64,000 nt of DNA, taken from contig NZ_KB913037.1 of the NCBI RefSeq assembly GCF_000384295.1, positions 6,635,533 to 6,699,532 of the forward strand, read 5' to 3'. The position numbers were made by a program, and so were the translations under genes. The notes beneath the pieces are model-generated. The model was not told the DNA's origin. It searched no databases and worked only from the letters and a program-made list of their open reading frames with translations. Source of the stretch: Amycolatopsis balhimycina FH 1894. GTDB taxonomy: Bacteria; Actinomycetota; Actinomycetes; Mycobacteriales; Pseudonocardiaceae. This document shows positions 47,144 to 56,769 of this stretch, piece by piece. Position 1 is the stretch's first letter. Every line of letters begins with the position of its first letter.

Positions 47144-47395
47144 ATGAGTGATCAGGTCGCGGGGCAGGAGCCGTTCGAACTCGCCGCGGTGCGCAACCGC
47201 GAGGACTACGCCGGCGCCCTCACCCGGCTGATCGATCGAGGTCGCCGGGAACGCTGCGTCGCCTTGCTGTCGGGCACCGAGGCTTACGCCGTGGCCGAAC
47301 TGCTGGGCCAGTACGCCCAGCTCGACCCCACCGACAAGCTGCACCAGCTCGCCGCGACCATGGCCAGCCGGATCTACAGCCGCCTCGGCGCCTGA
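47144..47395 (+). CDS. Conserved small protein of the MerR module, copy 2
   Basis: 83 residues; AGGAGAGGA upstream of the ATG. Paralogue of the 27358-27618 product: shared ALTRL-RGRRERC-ALLS--EAYA-AELLGQ-AQLDP and ASR-YSRLGA, with divergent N-termini. The distance from the regulator start is 837 bp here and 770 bp in copy 1. Unknown function. The strong conservation of the Arg-rich centre and the C-terminal YSRLGA suggests a binding surface. Confidence 0.75.
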   Translation: MSDQVAGQEPFELAAVRNREDYAGALTRLIDRGRRERCVALLSGTEAYAVAELLGQYAQLDPTDKLHQLAATMASRIYSRLGA

Positions 47396-47478
47396 GCGCG
47401 GGCCCCTGGACACGCTCGCCGGGCCTCGGCCCACGCCGGGGTGCCTCGCTGCCGATCACGACCCCTCGGTGTTTCCGG

Positions 47479-47898
47479 TCACCGAGAGCGGAGGTAGGGC
47501 CTCAGCCGCTCGGTCAGCGACTTGCGGGTCGTCACGGTCGCCGGGGCGGGCCCCTCCTCGCCGGTGTGGTGCCCGGCGGCGGCGTCGGCGACGAACCGCG
47601 CGACCGCGCCCGGGCTCGGCACGAGGTCGTCACCGCCATGGCGCGCGATGACGACCGGATCTTCGGCAGGCTCGGTTTCCACCGCGAGCGACCACCCCCG
47701 CCGTTCGCTCCACACCAGCATGACGTCGTGGTCGGGCCGGTCGAGCCACCGCCGGGGCAGCCCGAGGTAGGCGGTGGCCGTGTCGCTGATCTCCACCGTG
47801 GTGCTCTCGTCCGGGACGCCGACCGCGGCCGCGACCGCGCGCACGTACTCGCCCAGGCCGCGCTCGAGGGTTCGGGTGTCGAGTTCGGAGTGCTCCAT
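47479..47898 (-). CDS. DUF6292-like protein
   Basis: 139 residues from ATG 47898 (GTG 47907 adds three). The pattern LERGLGEYVRAVAAAVG, then DVMLVWSERRGWSLAVE and LVPSPGAVARFVADA is what I associate with the actinobacterial DUF6292 family, small cytoplasmic proteins of unknown role. No ribosome site is seen, so the mRNA may be leaderless. Confidence 0.72.
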   Translation of the reverse strand: MEHSELDTRTLERGLGEYVRAVAAAVGVPDESTTVEISDTATAYLGLPRRWLDRPDHDVMLVWSERRGWSLAVETEPAEDPVVIARHGGDDLVPSPGAVARFVADAAAGHHTGEEGPAPATVTTRKSLTERLRPYLRSR

Positions 47899-48139
47899 GC
47901 CCGTCACGCTAGAGGGCGGCCGATCGGCGTGCCGGGCGGCCGATCGGCGCAGCGCGGTTCGAAGCGCCCTCAGCGGCTACCCCCGGACCTGAGCGGCCGC
48001 GGCGGTGGGGCCGGGCTGGGTCTCCTGTCACACCGCCGGCTCGATCTGGTTTAGTGCAAGCGCTTGGGGGAATCTCCGTCAAGCAGTGGCAAGTGGTCGC
48101 CCCAACTCCCGGTGGCGCAGGATTTGGGGAAGGACTTCG

Positions 48140-49189
48140 ATGGTTGTGTCTCCGGCGAACGCCGACGCGGGCGCCCGCGCGACGTCGCGTAACGACTTCG
48201 GTGAGCTGATTCGCCTCGTGCGGAGTGAAGGTCTGCTTGACCGTCGCTACGGTTACTATGCGGTGAAAATCAGTCTCACCCTGCTCGCGCTGGCCGGCGG
48301 GTGCGTGGCGTTCGCGCTGCTGGGCGACTCGTGGTGGCAGCTGGTCACGGCGGTCTTCTTCGCGGTGATGTTCGCCCAGGTGGCGTTTCTCGGCCACGAC
48401 GCGGGGCACAACCAGATCTTCCGCAGCGGACGGGCGAACGACCGTGCCGGCTATGCCCTCGGGGCCGTCGTCGGCATGAGCTACGGCTGGTGGATGGGCA
48501 AGCACAGCCGGCACCACGCCAATCCCAACCACGAAGGCGACGATCCCGACATCGACATCCCGCTGCTCGCCTTCACCCGGGGGCAGTCGGCGGAGAAGAG
48601 CGGGTTCGTGCGCTGGACGTCGAAGCACCAGGCGTGGTTGTTCTTTCCGTTGTTGTTCCTGGAAGGGCTGAGCCTGCACTGGGCCGGCATCGATGCCGTG
48701 TGGCGCGGAAAGGTCAAAGCCCGCCGCCTGGAGGCGGTGTCGCTGGTCGCGCACTTCGTGGTGTACCTCGGTGCGGTGTTCGTGGTGTTGTCCCCGCCGG
48801 TGGCGATCGCGTTCATCGCCGTGCACCAAGGGCTGTGGGGCGTCTACATGGGATGTTCGTTCGCGCCGGGGCACAAGGGCATGCCCACCTTCACCGACAA
48901 GACCAAGCTCGACTTCCTGCGCAAACAGGTCCTCACCAGCCGCAACATCCGCGGCGGCCGGTGGGTCGACTTCACGCTCGGCGGGCTCAACCACCAGATC
49001 GAGCACCACCTGTTCCCCAGCATGCCGCGCGTCAACCTGCGCCGCGCGCAACCTTTGGTGCGCCAGTTCTGCGCCGACCACGGGATCGACTACGCCCAGT
49101 GTGGGCTGCTGAAGACCTACTACTACGTCCTGCAGCACCTGCACGACGTCAGCGCACCACTCCGCGAGAAGAGCGCACGTGCCCGGTGA
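48140..49189 (+). CDS. Membrane fatty-acid (acyl-CoA) desaturase
   Basis: 349 residues; ATG at 48140 behind GGGGAAGGA. Three histidine boxes are intact: HDAGHNQ (about residue 84), HSRHHANPNH (about 122) and NHQIEHHLFP (about 285), with four membrane segments around them. This is the front-end/linoleoyl-CoA desaturase-like branch (DesA3-type). It needs a ferredoxin- or cytochrome-type electron donor, which is not encoded here. The preceding 232 bp carry no gene. Confidence 0.9.
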   Translation: MVVSPANADAGARATSRNDFGELIRLVRSEGLLDRRYGYYAVKISLTLLALAGGCVAFALLGDSWWQLVTAVFFAVMFAQVAFLGHDAGHNQIFRSGRANDRAGYALGAVVGMSYGWWMGKHSRHHANPNHEGDDPDIDIPLLAFTRGQSAEKSGFVRWTSKHQAWLFFPLLFLEGLSLHWAGIDAVWRGKVKARRLEAVSLVAHFVVYLGAVFVVLSPPVAIAFIAVHQGLWGVYMGCSFAPGHKGMPTFTDKTKLDFLRKQVLTSRNIRGGRWVDFTLGGLNHQIEHHLFPSMPRVNLRRAQPLVRQFCADHGIDYAQCGLLKTYYYVLQHLHDVSAPLREKSARAR

Positions 49190-49301
49190 TCACCGTCGGC
49201 CGTGAGCCGTCCGCGTGGGGGACCACCCGGCTCGTGGGGGCGTATGGTCGCCTCATGTCCATGCTGTCAGCGGGTCGTGCGCCGACGAAGCCGCGTAGCT
49301 G

Positions 49302-50234
49302 ATGCCCGTGTCGGCCGAGTGCTCTTTCGTGCACCCGGCGTTGTTCTACGGCACGCCGGCGGAGTACCTCGCCGGTACGGTGCCGTTCGTCACCGGGGCG
49401 CTGGCGATGGGGGAGCCGGTGGCCGTGGCGGTGCCGCCGGCCAACCTCGAGCTGCTGCGACGCGAGCTCGGGGCTGCTGCCGACCGGGTGCACCTGCTGG
49501 ACATGACCCAGGTCGGACGCAACCCGGGCCGGATCATCCCGGGTGTCCTGCGGGCGTTCGCCGACGCGCACCCCGCCGTCCACGTGCGGATCATCGGCGA
49601 GCCGGTCTGGGCCGGGCGGTCCGAGGCGGAATACCCGGCGTGCGCGCAGCACGAGGCCCTGATCAACCACGCCTTCGCCGGCCGGTGGGTGACGATCTTG
49701 TGTCCCTATGACACGGCGTCCCTGGGGCCGGTCGCGCTGGCGGACGCCGTCCGGACGCATCCGTGGCTGGTGGACGGCGCGGGTGAGTGGCGAGCGAGCG
49801 GCGCGTACTCGCCCGACGACGTGGTCGCCGACTACAACCGCGAACTTCCGGAGCCGGCGGACGCCGCCATGCTGGTGGTCGCCCCGAACGGACTGCGCGA
49901 GCTGCGCAAGTTCGTCGAGGAGACGGCCGTCCGCGCCGGTCTGGCCGAGGACCGCGCCCACGACGTCGTGCTCGTCGTGACGGAGCTGGCGTCCAACAGT
50001 GTCGAGCACGCGCGCGGTGACGCGACGGTTCTGCTGGGTCTGGGCGGTGGGCAGCTGGTCTGCCAGGTCCGCGATCGGGGACACATCGCGGACCCGCTCG
50101 CGGGGCGCCTGCCGGAAGTGCCCGGCCAGGTGCGGGGTCGCGGGCTGCTGCTGGTCAACCACCTCGTCGACTTGGTCCGCGTGCACACCGCGCCATCCGG
50201 CACCACCGTCGAAGTCCGCTTCGAACTCGGCTGA
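49302..50234 (+). CDS. MEDS-domain / RsbW-type histidine-kinase-like ATPase
   Basis: 310 residues. Residues 1-175 form the MEDS sensory domain ([64 protein letters not shown]). Residues about 200-310 are an anti-sigma-type ATPase ([20 protein letters not shown] as N box, [15 protein letters not shown]). Such proteins switch partners between a sigma factor and a STAS antagonist. It is the first gene of a block with a STAS protein and two SpoIIE-type phosphatases. Confidence 0.87.
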   Translation: MPVSAECSFVHPALFYGTPAEYLAGTVPFVTGALAMGEPVAVAVPPANLELLRRELGAAADRVHLLDMTQVGRNPGRIIPGVLRAFADAHPAVHVRIIGEPVWAGRSEAEYPACAQHEALINHAFAGRWVTILCPYDTASLGPVALADAVRTHPWLVDGAGEWRASGAYSPDDVVADYNRELPEPADAAMLVVAPNGLRELRKFVEETAVRAGLAEDRAHDVVLVVTELASNSVEHARGDATVLLGLGGGQLVCQVRDRGHIADPLAGRLPEVPGQVRGRGLLLVNHLVDLVRVHTAPSGTTVEVRFELG

Positions 50235-50306
50235 GAGGGTCGGTTCCGGCCCGGGCGCAGGGAGATCTGCTCAGCACCTGCCGTGAGGTCGAGGCAGAAT
50301 TGCGGC

Positions 50307-50675
50307 ATGTTCGAGACGGATGGTGTGGGGAATGCCGGTGGCGCGGCGGACGGAGTGAAACTCGAAACGCTGGGCGACGCGCTTGTCCTGCGGGTAACCG
50401 GAGCTCTCGATCTCACTCTGGCGCCGAAGGTCCGTCAGCTCGTCGAACGCGCGCGGCGGCTGGCCCCGCCGGTGTTGGTCATCGACCTGACCGAGGTCGA
50501 CTTCTTGGCATCCGCGGGGATGGCGGAACTGGTGCGGGCCCATCGCCTCGCCGCGTCGACGGCAGTGCGGGTCGTGGCCACGGGGCGGGTCACTTTGCGT
50601 CCGCTCGAGCTCACGCGGCTGGCCGACGAACTGGTGATCGTTCCGACGCTCTCGGCCGCGCTGGATCGTGTGTGA
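50307..50675 (+). CDS. STAS-domain anti-anti-sigma factor
   Basis: 122 residues. The STAS fold is seen in [45 protein letters not shown] and the last helix. The phosphorylatable Ser is in LASAGM. The ATG at 50307 is far from GAGG upstream, so a start a few codons earlier is possible. Its stop overlaps the next GTG (GTGA), coupling it to the phosphatase that would dephosphorylate it. Confidence 0.88.
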   Translation: MFETDGVGNAGGAADGVKLETLGDALVLRVTGALDLTLAPKVRQLVERARRLAPPVLVIDLTEVDFLASAGMAELVRAHRLAASTAVRVVATGRVTLRPLELTRLADELVIVPTLSAALDRV

Positions 50676-52642
50676 CCGGCCACAGCGGATTCGATGAGCT
50701 GATCGACGCGTTGCGCGGCGCTTTCGTCGGCCGCGACGGTGACCCGCTCGACGTCGGGACACACCAGCTGGACGACGCTCAGCTGCACCGCCTGATGGAC
50801 GGTGACCCGGACGACGGCCTGGCCGTGGTCGTTCCCGGCACTGCGGTGCTGGAGGAGCTGCTGCCCGGGGTGCCGGTGTCCGCGGCCGTGGGCGTCGTCA
50901 GCCGTGGACAGGGCGTGCTGATGTTCGCCACCGACCCGGTCGGCCACCGCCACCGGACTCTCGTGGAGGGCGCCGGCCTGGTGACCGGCCCGGTCGCCGG
51001 GCTGGTCCGGGAACTGCGCGCCGAAGCGTCGGTCCTGGACCTGGTGCACTCGGTGGGCCGCGAACTGACCGCTCAGCTCGACCGAGACCGGATGGTGCAG
51101 AACGCGACCGACGCGGCCACGAAAGCGACCGGAGCCGCGTTCGGCGCGTTCTTCTACAACCTGGTCGACGAACTGGGCGAGTCCTACACCGGGTACACGA
51201 TCTCCGGGGTGCCGCGGGAGGCGTTCTCCCGGTTCCCGATGCCCCGCAACAACGAGGTGTTCGCTCCCACGTTCGACGGTGCCGGCACCTTCCGCAGTGC
51301 CGACATCACCCAGGACACCCGCTTCGGCCGGAACGCGCCGTACTACGGGATGCCCGAAGGTCACCTGCCGGTGTGCAGCTACCTCGCCGTCCCGGTGATC
51401 AGCCCGACGACCGAAGAGGTACTGGGCGGCTTCTTCTTCGGCCACCCGCAGCCGGATCGGTTCACCGCGCGCCACGAGTTCCTCGCCGAAGGCATCGCCC
51501 GCTACGCCGCCATCGCCCTGGACAACGCGCGGCTGTACGAGCGCGAACGCACCCTGGTCACCGAGTTGTCCCGCAGCATGCTGCCGGACGTCCCCGAGGT
51601 CGCGGGGGCGGACGTGGTGACGCGGTACCTGCCGGCGGCGACCGGCAGCAAGATCGGCGGCGACTGGTTCGACGTCATCCCGCTCACCTCCGGCGCCACC
51701 GCCTTCGTCATCGGTGATGTCGTCGGCCACGGTGTCACCGCCGCGACCATCATGGGCCAGGTCCGCATCGCCATCCGGTCCTACGCCCTGCTCGAACTGC
51801 GTCCGTCCGAGGTTCTGCGCAACGTCTCCCAGCTGACCGCCGGACTGGCCGAAGCCGGCTTCGTCACGTGCTTCTACGCCGTGCACGACCCCGGGCGGCG
51901 CATCCTCACCTACGCCAACGCCGGCCACCTCCCGGCCATCCTCGTCGAGCCGCAGGGCGAAACCCACCAGATCGGGGAAGCACTGGCCCAACCGCTGGGC
52001 GTGGGCGCCGAGTTCCCCGAACGGACGACGCCGTTCCCGCCCGGGGTGGACTTGGTGCTCTACACCGACGGCCTGGTCGAAAGCCGCACCCGCGACCTGA
52101 CCGTCGGCATCGAATGGCTGCTGGAGGGAATCGGCCGGGTGCTCGGCGCGGCCGACCTGGAGACGGCATGGGACGAGCTGATCTCCGAGCTCACCCTCGG
52201 CCGCCACGACGACGACATCGCGCTCATCCACGTCCACCGCCGCGTCGACCCCCCGGCGGCCGAATTCCACCAACGTGCCGACGCCACCGTCGACCAGCTC
52301 GCCGGACTGCGCAGCGGCCTGACCCGGTGGGCGGCGGGACTGGGCATGAGCGTCGAGCGCCACGAAGATCTGGTCCTGGCCAGCTACGAGGCGATGTCCA
52401 ACTCCGTCGAACACGCCTACCGCGACCACCCACGGCCCGGCGGCCTGGAGGTGCACGGCGAACGTCACCGCGGCGAGGTGACGGTGACCGTCACCGACTA
52501 CGGCACCTGGAAGGCCCCGGACGTCACCGACACGCTGCGAGGGCGCGGCCATCTGCTGATCGACGCCTTGGCCGACCACACCTCGACCATCCACCGGGAC
52601 AACGGCACCACCGTCACCCTGACCTGGACCCTTCCCGGCTAG
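50672..52642 (+). CDS. GAF / SpoIIE phosphatase / RsbW-like ATPase protein
   Basis: 656 residues from GTG 50672. Layout: a MEDS/unknown N-terminal region (to ~115), a GAF domain (about 120-290, ending [23 protein letters not shown]), PP2C-type SpoIIE phosphatase (about 300-520, with [10 protein letters not shown] and [16 protein letters not shown]) and a C-terminal RsbW-like ATPase ([19 protein letters not shown]). It combines phosphatase and kinase ends of a partner switch in one chain. Tail-to-tail with another SpoIIE-type gene, overlapping by 4 bp. Confidence 0.9.
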   Translation: MTGHSGFDELIDALRGAFVGRDGDPLDVGTHQLDDAQLHRLMDGDPDDGLAVVVPGTAVLEELLPGVPVSAAVGVVSRGQGVLMFATDPVGHRHRTLVEGAGLVTGPVAGLVRELRAEASVLDLVHSVGRELTAQLDRDRMVQNATDAATKATGAAFGAFFYNLVDELGESYTGYTISGVPREAFSRFPMPRNNEVFAPTFDGAGTFRSADITQDTRFGRNAPYYGMPEGHLPVCSYLAVPVISPTTEEVLGGFFFGHPQPDRFTARHEFLAEGIARYAAIALDNARLYERERTLVTELSRSMLPDVPEVAGADVVTRYLPAATGSKIGGDWFDVIPLTSGATAFVIGDVVGHGVTAATIMGQVRIAIRSYALLELRPSEVLRNVSQLTAGLAEAGFVTCFYAVHDPGRRILTYANAGHLPAILVEPQGETHQIGEALAQPLGVGAEFPERTTPFPPGVDLVLYTDGLVESRTRDLTVGIEWLLEGIGRVLGAADLETAWDELISELTLGRHDDDIALIHVHRRVDPPAAEFHQRADATVDQLAGLRSGLTRWAAGLGMSVERHEDLVLASYEAMSNSVEHAYRDHPRPGGLEVHGERHRGEVTVTVTDYGTWKAPDVTDTLRGRGHLLIDALADHTSTIHRDNGTTVTLTWTLPG

Positions 52643-53880
52643 GCGGGCGAGGCGGTCTCCGTGTCGGCGCCGTTGTCGGCCAGGCGTTCGGTGCGCTCGG
52701 TCCCGTGCCAGTCCAGGCACAGCACGGTGGCGTCGTCCTGCAGGTGACCGCGGCAGGCGTGCGTCACCGCACTGGTCGCGGCCCGCACCAGCTCTCTGGT
52801 GTGCAGCCCGGCGGTCCGGCGGACCAGAGCGGGCAGGTCGGCGCCGGCGGCGGCGCGTTCGAACATGCCGTCGGTGAGCAGCACCAGCCGGTCACCGGGA
52901 CGCAGATCCAGCCGTTGCACCCGGTACCGGTACGGGCGGACGCCGAAAAGCAGATCCGATTCCAGCTCGATCGGCCCCACCACACCGTCGCGCAGCAGCA
53001 GTGGTGGGGGATGTCCGGCGTTCACCAGCTCGACCCGGCCCGTTTGCAGGCCGACGCGCAGCAGCAGCCCGGTCGCCAGTGCCACCTCGCCGCCGTGGTC
53101 GAGCAGCGCCCGGTTGGCTTGCTGCGCCTGTTCTGCCAGGTCGCGACCGGCTCGACGGGCCCCGCGCAGCGCGCCGACCAGCAGGGTCGCGGTCAGTGCC
53201 GAGGCCACGTCGTGCCCGGCGGCGTCGGTGATCGACAGGTGCAGGGTTTCGCGGTCGAGGGAGTAGTCGTAGGTGTCGCCGCCGATGTCGTCGGCGGGCA
53301 CCAGGGCGCCGGCGATGGTGAACTGGGCTGCCTCGCAGCAGGACGCCGAGGGCAGCAGCTGGTGCTGGATTTCCGCGGCCAGGCTCATCGGGGTGGTGCG
53401 CCGGCCGGTGTGGTAGCGGTCGGTGAAGCGGCGGTCGGTGACGATGACGTAGGCCAGCGCGTGGGCGGCGTGGCCCAGCTGGACCAGCACCGCGTCGTCG
53501 CAGATGGGCACGGTGACCTCGAGGACGCCGACGCAGTCGCCGCGGTTGGTCACCGGCAGCACCGCCCGCACCCCGCCGTCGTTCGGCTCCTGCCACGGCT
53601 GCTGGGTGCGCAGCACTCGCTCGTAGACGCTGCCCGGCAGATCGACCGGCTCGGGGGCGCGCCCGTCCGGGTCCTGCGCGGTCGAGGTCAGCCGGACCAG
53701 GTGTTCCTCGATGAGGTCGACCAGGAGGAAGGACACGTCGAAGGCACCGAACCGCTTCGCCAGGTCGCGCGCGACGACCTCGACAGATTCGACGGGCGGG
53801 GCGGTCTCGGCCGCCGCCAGCACATCGCCCGGTTCCAACGCCACACCGTCCACCGCCACCCCCGACCACTCGGAGTCCAC
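52639..53880 (-). CDS. GAF-SpoIIE type serine phosphatase
   Basis: 413 residues. N-terminal GAF-like domain (about 30-160) and PP2C-like SpoIIE domain: [64 protein letters not shown], with LLTDGMFE and QDDATVLCL at the metal-site ends. Expected to dephosphorylate a STAS protein, possibly the one encoded at 50307. Cytoplasmic. Confidence 0.9.
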   Translation of the reverse strand: MDSEWSGVAVDGVALEPGDVLAAAETAPPVESVEVVARDLAKRFGAFDVSFLLVDLIEEHLVRLTSTAQDPDGRAPEPVDLPGSVYERVLRTQQPWQEPNDGGVRAVLPVTNRGDCVGVLEVTVPICDDAVLVQLGHAAHALAYVIVTDRRFTDRYHTGRRTTPMSLAAEIQHQLLPSASCCEAAQFTIAGALVPADDIGGDTYDYSLDRETLHLSITDAAGHDVASALTATLLVGALRGARRAGRDLAEQAQQANRALLDHGGEVALATGLLLRVGLQTGRVELVNAGHPPPLLLRDGVVGPIELESDLLFGVRPYRYRVQRLDLRPGDRLVLLTDGMFERAAAGADLPALVRRTAGLHTRELVRAATSAVTHACRGHLQDDATVLCLDWHGTERTERLADNGADTETASPA

Positions 53881-53959
53881 CCCACCACATCATCCACACC
53901 GGCCCGGACGCAAGACCACCGACGACGCGAGCCGCGACGGCAGCGGCAATCACCGGTGG

Positions 53960-54568
53960 TCAAGCGTGGGATCGGCTCAGCGTCCGATGCCAGTACTCGG
54001 TGACCGACCGCCGCAACCGTTCGGTGTCGACGGCTTTCGAATCGAGAAGTCGCTGCAGCCCGATTCCCCGGAGTTGCCCGACGACGGCGATCGCCACCTC
54101 GCCGGGTTCGACGTCGGGCCGGATGGTGCCGTCGTCGATTCCCGCGGCGACGTCTTCGCGCAGGTCGGCGCGAAACGCCTCGTCCCGCTCGCGGAAGATC
54201 GGGGCCAGCTCCGACGCCGTGGCCGCCTCGGCCCACAGCAGCAGGAACGCCCGGTTCAGCACACCCACTCCGCCGAGCGCTCCGACGTACCCGTCGATCA
54301 GCCGCAGGAGCCGGTCCAGACCAGGTGACAGGCCACCGAGCCCGGGCACGAATCCGGTCTGCGTCGCGCGAGCCAGGCGTTCGAGGAGTACCTGCTTGGA
54401 CCCGAAGTGATGAGTGACCAGGCCGCGGCTGTACCCGGCGCGCTCACCCACGCGCGCCAGCGTCAGCGAGCGCACGCCCTGTTCGACGACGAGTTCGGCG
54501 GCGGCGCCCAGCAACGCGGCTTCGGCCTGGTCGCGGCGCTGCTGCTGGGTACGACGGGTAGTGGTCAT
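53960..54568 (-). CDS. TetR-family transcriptional regulator
   Basis: 202 residues from the ATG at 54568. TAGAAT eight bases upstream is a good -10 and there is no ribosome site, so the mRNA is probably leaderless. The helix-turn-helix is LTLARVGERAGYSRGLVTHHFGSKQVLLERLA; the C-terminal region has the TetR_C-type ligand pocket. A wide inverted repeat between it and the divergent DUF1330 gene is the likely operator. Confidence 0.9.
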   Translation of the reverse strand: MTTTRRTQQQRRDQAEAALLGAAAELVVEQGVRSLTLARVGERAGYSRGLVTHHFGSKQVLLERLARATQTGFVPGLGGLSPGLDRLLRLIDGYVGALGGVGVLNRAFLLLWAEAATASELAPIFRERDEAFRADLREDVAAGIDDGTIRPDVEPGEVAIAVVGQLRGIGLQRLLDSKAVDTERLRRSVTEYWHRTLSRSHA

Positions 54569-54584
54569 GAGAGCGATTCTACAA

Positions 54585-54612
54585 CATACTTGCCAGTCGA
54601 CCAACAAGTATG
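54585..54612. promoter_or_regulatory. TetR operator of the DUF1330/hydrolase operon
   Basis: CATACTTG (54585-54592) and CAAGTATG (54605-54612), an 8-bp perfect inverted repeat with 12 bases between, 36 bp before the DUF1330 ATG and 17 bp from the regulator start. Confidence 0.78.
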
Positions 54613-54647
54613 CCAGGCTGGCCGTACTGCCTGAACGGAGGATTTCG

Positions 54648-55022
54648 ATGATCGAGATCGACGAGCACGCGCTGGATGCCCTGCTGACCGAGGATCCCGG
54701 CGGTCCCGTGGTGATGCTGAACCTGTTGCGGTTCCGCCCGGACGGTGGCCGCGAGAGCTACCAGCGCTACGCCGAGGCGCTCGGCCCGGCGATCAACGCG
54801 CGGTACGGCGTGCAGGTGGACTACCTGGGCGACGGTGGGCGCGCTCTGGTCGCCGAGGCCGGCCAGGCCTGGGACATGGTGGTCTTGGTCCGCTACCCGA
54901 GCCGGCAGGCCTTCGCCGACATGATCCGTGACCCCGACTACCAGGCGGTGTCCCATTTTCGCAGCGAAGCGCTGGTGGAATCGGTTCTGCAGCCGACCGC
55001 GCCACTCGGATCGCCGGCCTGA
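54648..55022 (+). CDS. DUF1330-family protein
   Basis: 124 residues; GGAGG precedes the ATG. The ferredoxin-like DUF1330 pattern is visible: GPVVMLNLLRFRPDGG, YLGDGGRALVAEAGQAWDMVVLVRYPSRQAFADMIRDPDYQAV. Cytoplasmic and small, of unknown biochemical role. Coupled to the hydrolase gene (TGATG) and controlled by the divergent TetR. Confidence 0.88.
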   Translation: MIEIDEHALDALLTEDPGGPVVMLNLLRFRPDGGRESYQRYAEALGPAINARYGVQVDYLGDGGRALVAEAGQAWDMVVLVRYPSRQAFADMIRDPDYQAVSHFRSEALVESVLQPTAPLGSPA

Positions 55023-55789
55023 TGACCGCGGTCTTCGTGCACGGCAATCCCGAGACGGCGGCGGTCTGGGACCCGCTGCTCGCCGAGCTGGAGGGGGCCG
55101 GCGCGGCTCGTCGGAGCTTGATTTGCCTGTCCCCGCCCGGGTTCGGCGCGCCGGTGCCGCCCGGGTTCGGCGCGACCGTCGGCGACTATCGCGACTGGCT
55201 GATCGGCGAGCTGGCGGGCTTGGCCGCGCCCGTCGACCTGGTGGGCCACGACTGGGGCGGCGGGCACGTGCTCACCGTGGTGATGAGCCGCCCCGACCTC
55301 GTGCGCAGCTGGGTGAGTGACTCGATCGGGATCTTCGACCCCGGCTACGTCTGGCACGAGCTCGCCCGGCGGTGGCAGACGCCGGGAGCGGGAGAAGCCG
55401 ATGTGGCCGCCCGGTTCGGCGCGCCTCTCGACCAGCGGATCGCGACGCTCGTCGAGCGGGGGATGAGTGAGGCGGTGGCCGGGAAGGTGGCCAGGGGTCA
55501 GGACGAGGTGATGGGCCGGACCGTGCTCGCGCTCTACGCCTCGGCCGCGCAACCGCGGATGGCCGACCTCGGCCGGGGCCTGGAACGGGCGGCGCGGCGG
55601 CCGGGACTCGCGTTGCTCGCCACGGAGGACCACGCGGTCGGGACGGTCGAGCAGCGTCGCCGCGCCGCTCGCCGGGCCGGTGCCCGGGTGCAGGCCCTCG
55701 ATGGACTCGGGCACTGGTGGATGACGCACGATCCCGGCCGTGGCGCCCGGGTTCTCACCCGCTTCTGGTCTTCCCTGGATCGCGGGTGA
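55022..55789 (+). CDS. Alpha/beta hydrolase with haloalkane-dehalogenase/epoxide-hydrolase-type nucleophile
   Basis: 255 residues. FVHGNPETAAVWDPLL (oxyanion HGNP), VDLVGHDWGGGHVL with Asp as nucleophile rather than Ser, and GLGHWWMTHDP with the catalytic His. The GHDWGG and HGNP patterns are those of haloalkane dehalogenases and soluble epoxide hydrolases. A Trp halide-binding residue in the DWGG neighbourhood fits. Its start overlaps the preceding stop by one base and it overlaps the next gene by GTGA. Confidence 0.87.
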   Translation: MTAVFVHGNPETAAVWDPLLAELEGAGAARRSLICLSPPGFGAPVPPGFGATVGDYRDWLIGELAGLAAPVDLVGHDWGGGHVLTVVMSRPDLVRSWVSDSIGIFDPGYVWHELARRWQTPGAGEADVAARFGAPLDQRIATLVERGMSEAVAGKVARGQDEVMGRTVLALYASAAQPRMADLGRGLERAARRPGLALLATEDHAVGTVEQRRRAARRAGARVQALDGLGHWWMTHDPGRGARVLTRFWSSLDRG

Positions 55790-56169
55790 GGGCTTCGCCG
55801 GACCGGCCCGGCTCCGAACTGGCATCCCGCGCCACGTCGATCGCCGACGCCGCGAACGCGCCCGTCCGCCTGGCTGCGGCGTTGGGTGCCGAACTCTCGA
55901 CGGTCCAGAAGGCTTTCACCGCGGTCACGAGCGACCTCGACGCTGACCGCCGGCGCCACTTCGGCACCGGCGACCGGGTGCTCGTGTTCGGCGAGCCGGA
56001 TCCGGTGACCGGGTGGTCCCTCGTACGCCGCGGCGTGGTGACCGATGTCGGCCACGAAAGCATCGGCGTGGACTTCGGCGCAACCGGCCCGGAGGTGTTC
56101 ACCGCGGCCGATCGGATCCGGATCAGTCATGTGGCCGGGTCCTGCCGGTGCGTGGTGGCACTTTCGTGA
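55786..56169 (+). CDS. Hypothetical protein, third gene of the DUF1330 operon
   Basis: 127 residues from the GTG at 55786 (GTGA overlap). The N-terminal helical half (ELASRATSIADAANAPVRLAAALGAELSTVQKAF) is followed by a small beta-barrel-like part (DRVLVFGEPDPVTGWSLVRRGVVTDVGHESIGVDFG). Not recognised. The product may be an accessory or DNA-binding partner of the hydrolase; reliable only as a coupled gene. Confidence 0.62.
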   Translation: MRASPDRPGSELASRATSIADAANAPVRLAAALGAELSTVQKAFTAVTSDLDADRRRHFGTGDRVLVFGEPDPVTGWSLVRRGVVTDVGHESIGVDFGATGPEVFTAADRIRISHVAGSCRCVVALS

Positions 56170-56195
56170 CAGGCGGCGGAGCTTCTCCCGATCCT

Positions 56196-56215
56196 CATAT
56201 ACGTGTTGTTATATG
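56196..56215. promoter_or_regulatory. MarR operator/promoter palindrome
   Basis: CATATA (56196-56201) and TATATG (56210-56215), eight bases apart, directly before the MarR gene; probably its own operator overlapping the -10. Confidence 0.6.
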
Positions 56216-56223
56216 CTGGCGGG

Positions 56224-56661
56224 ATGGCGGCTGATCGGAACGTGCCCAGTGGTGTCGATGTCGCGATGCTGTTGCGGCGGGCGCAGTTGCGCAAGCAGCT
56301 GGCCTGTGAAGCCGCGCTCGCCGAGGTGGGGCTGACGTTGCCGCAGTGGGGCATGCTGTACGCCGTCGCGGCCGAGCCCGATTCCTCGACCCACGCGCTG
56401 GCCCTGTTCATCGGCCAGTCCGATCAGTCGGCGGGGGCGGTGGTCGCGCGCCTCGAACAGCGAGGGTTGCTCGAACGCCGGCCGGGTGCCGGTAAGGCGA
56501 TTCTGCACCGGATCACGCCGGCGGGGGACGAGCTCGTGCGTCGCTGCAACGCCCTTGTCGAGGACGTGATGACCACGCTGCTCGCCGGGCTCGGTGATCG
56601 GAGCCTGCGGGCCCTGCGGACGTCGTTGCAGTCGATCGCGGAGGCCGCCCTTCCGTCGTAG
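56224..56661 (+). CDS. MarR-family transcriptional regulator
   Basis: 145 residues from the ATG at 56224. Winged helix: TLPQWGMLYAVAAEPDSSTHALALFIGQSDQSAGAVVARLEQRGLLERRPGAGKAI. It sits between the hydrolase operon and the CPBP gene; the palindrome upstream suggests autoregulation. Its other targets are unknown. Confidence 0.9.
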   Translation: MAADRNVPSGVDVAMLLRRAQLRKQLACEAALAEVGLTLPQWGMLYAVAAEPDSSTHALALFIGQSDQSAGAVVARLEQRGLLERRPGAGKAILHRITPAGDELVRRCNALVEDVMTTLLAGLGDRSLRALRTSLQSIAEAALPS

Positions 56662-56717
56662 GCCGGGCCGGGATCTCGGCGAGGCGCCCGGGTTCCGCTC
56701 CGCCGTCGACTCGCGAA

Positions 56718-56761
56718 CGTGAGAGAAGCCCTGGCCGGACCCGGCCAGGGCTTCTCTCACG
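56718..56761. terminator. Bidirectional terminator between MarR and CPBP genes
   Basis: 21-bp perfect inverted repeat (56718-56738/56741-56761) in the gap between convergent stops. Confidence 0.85.
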
Positions 56762-56769
56762 GTCAATGG

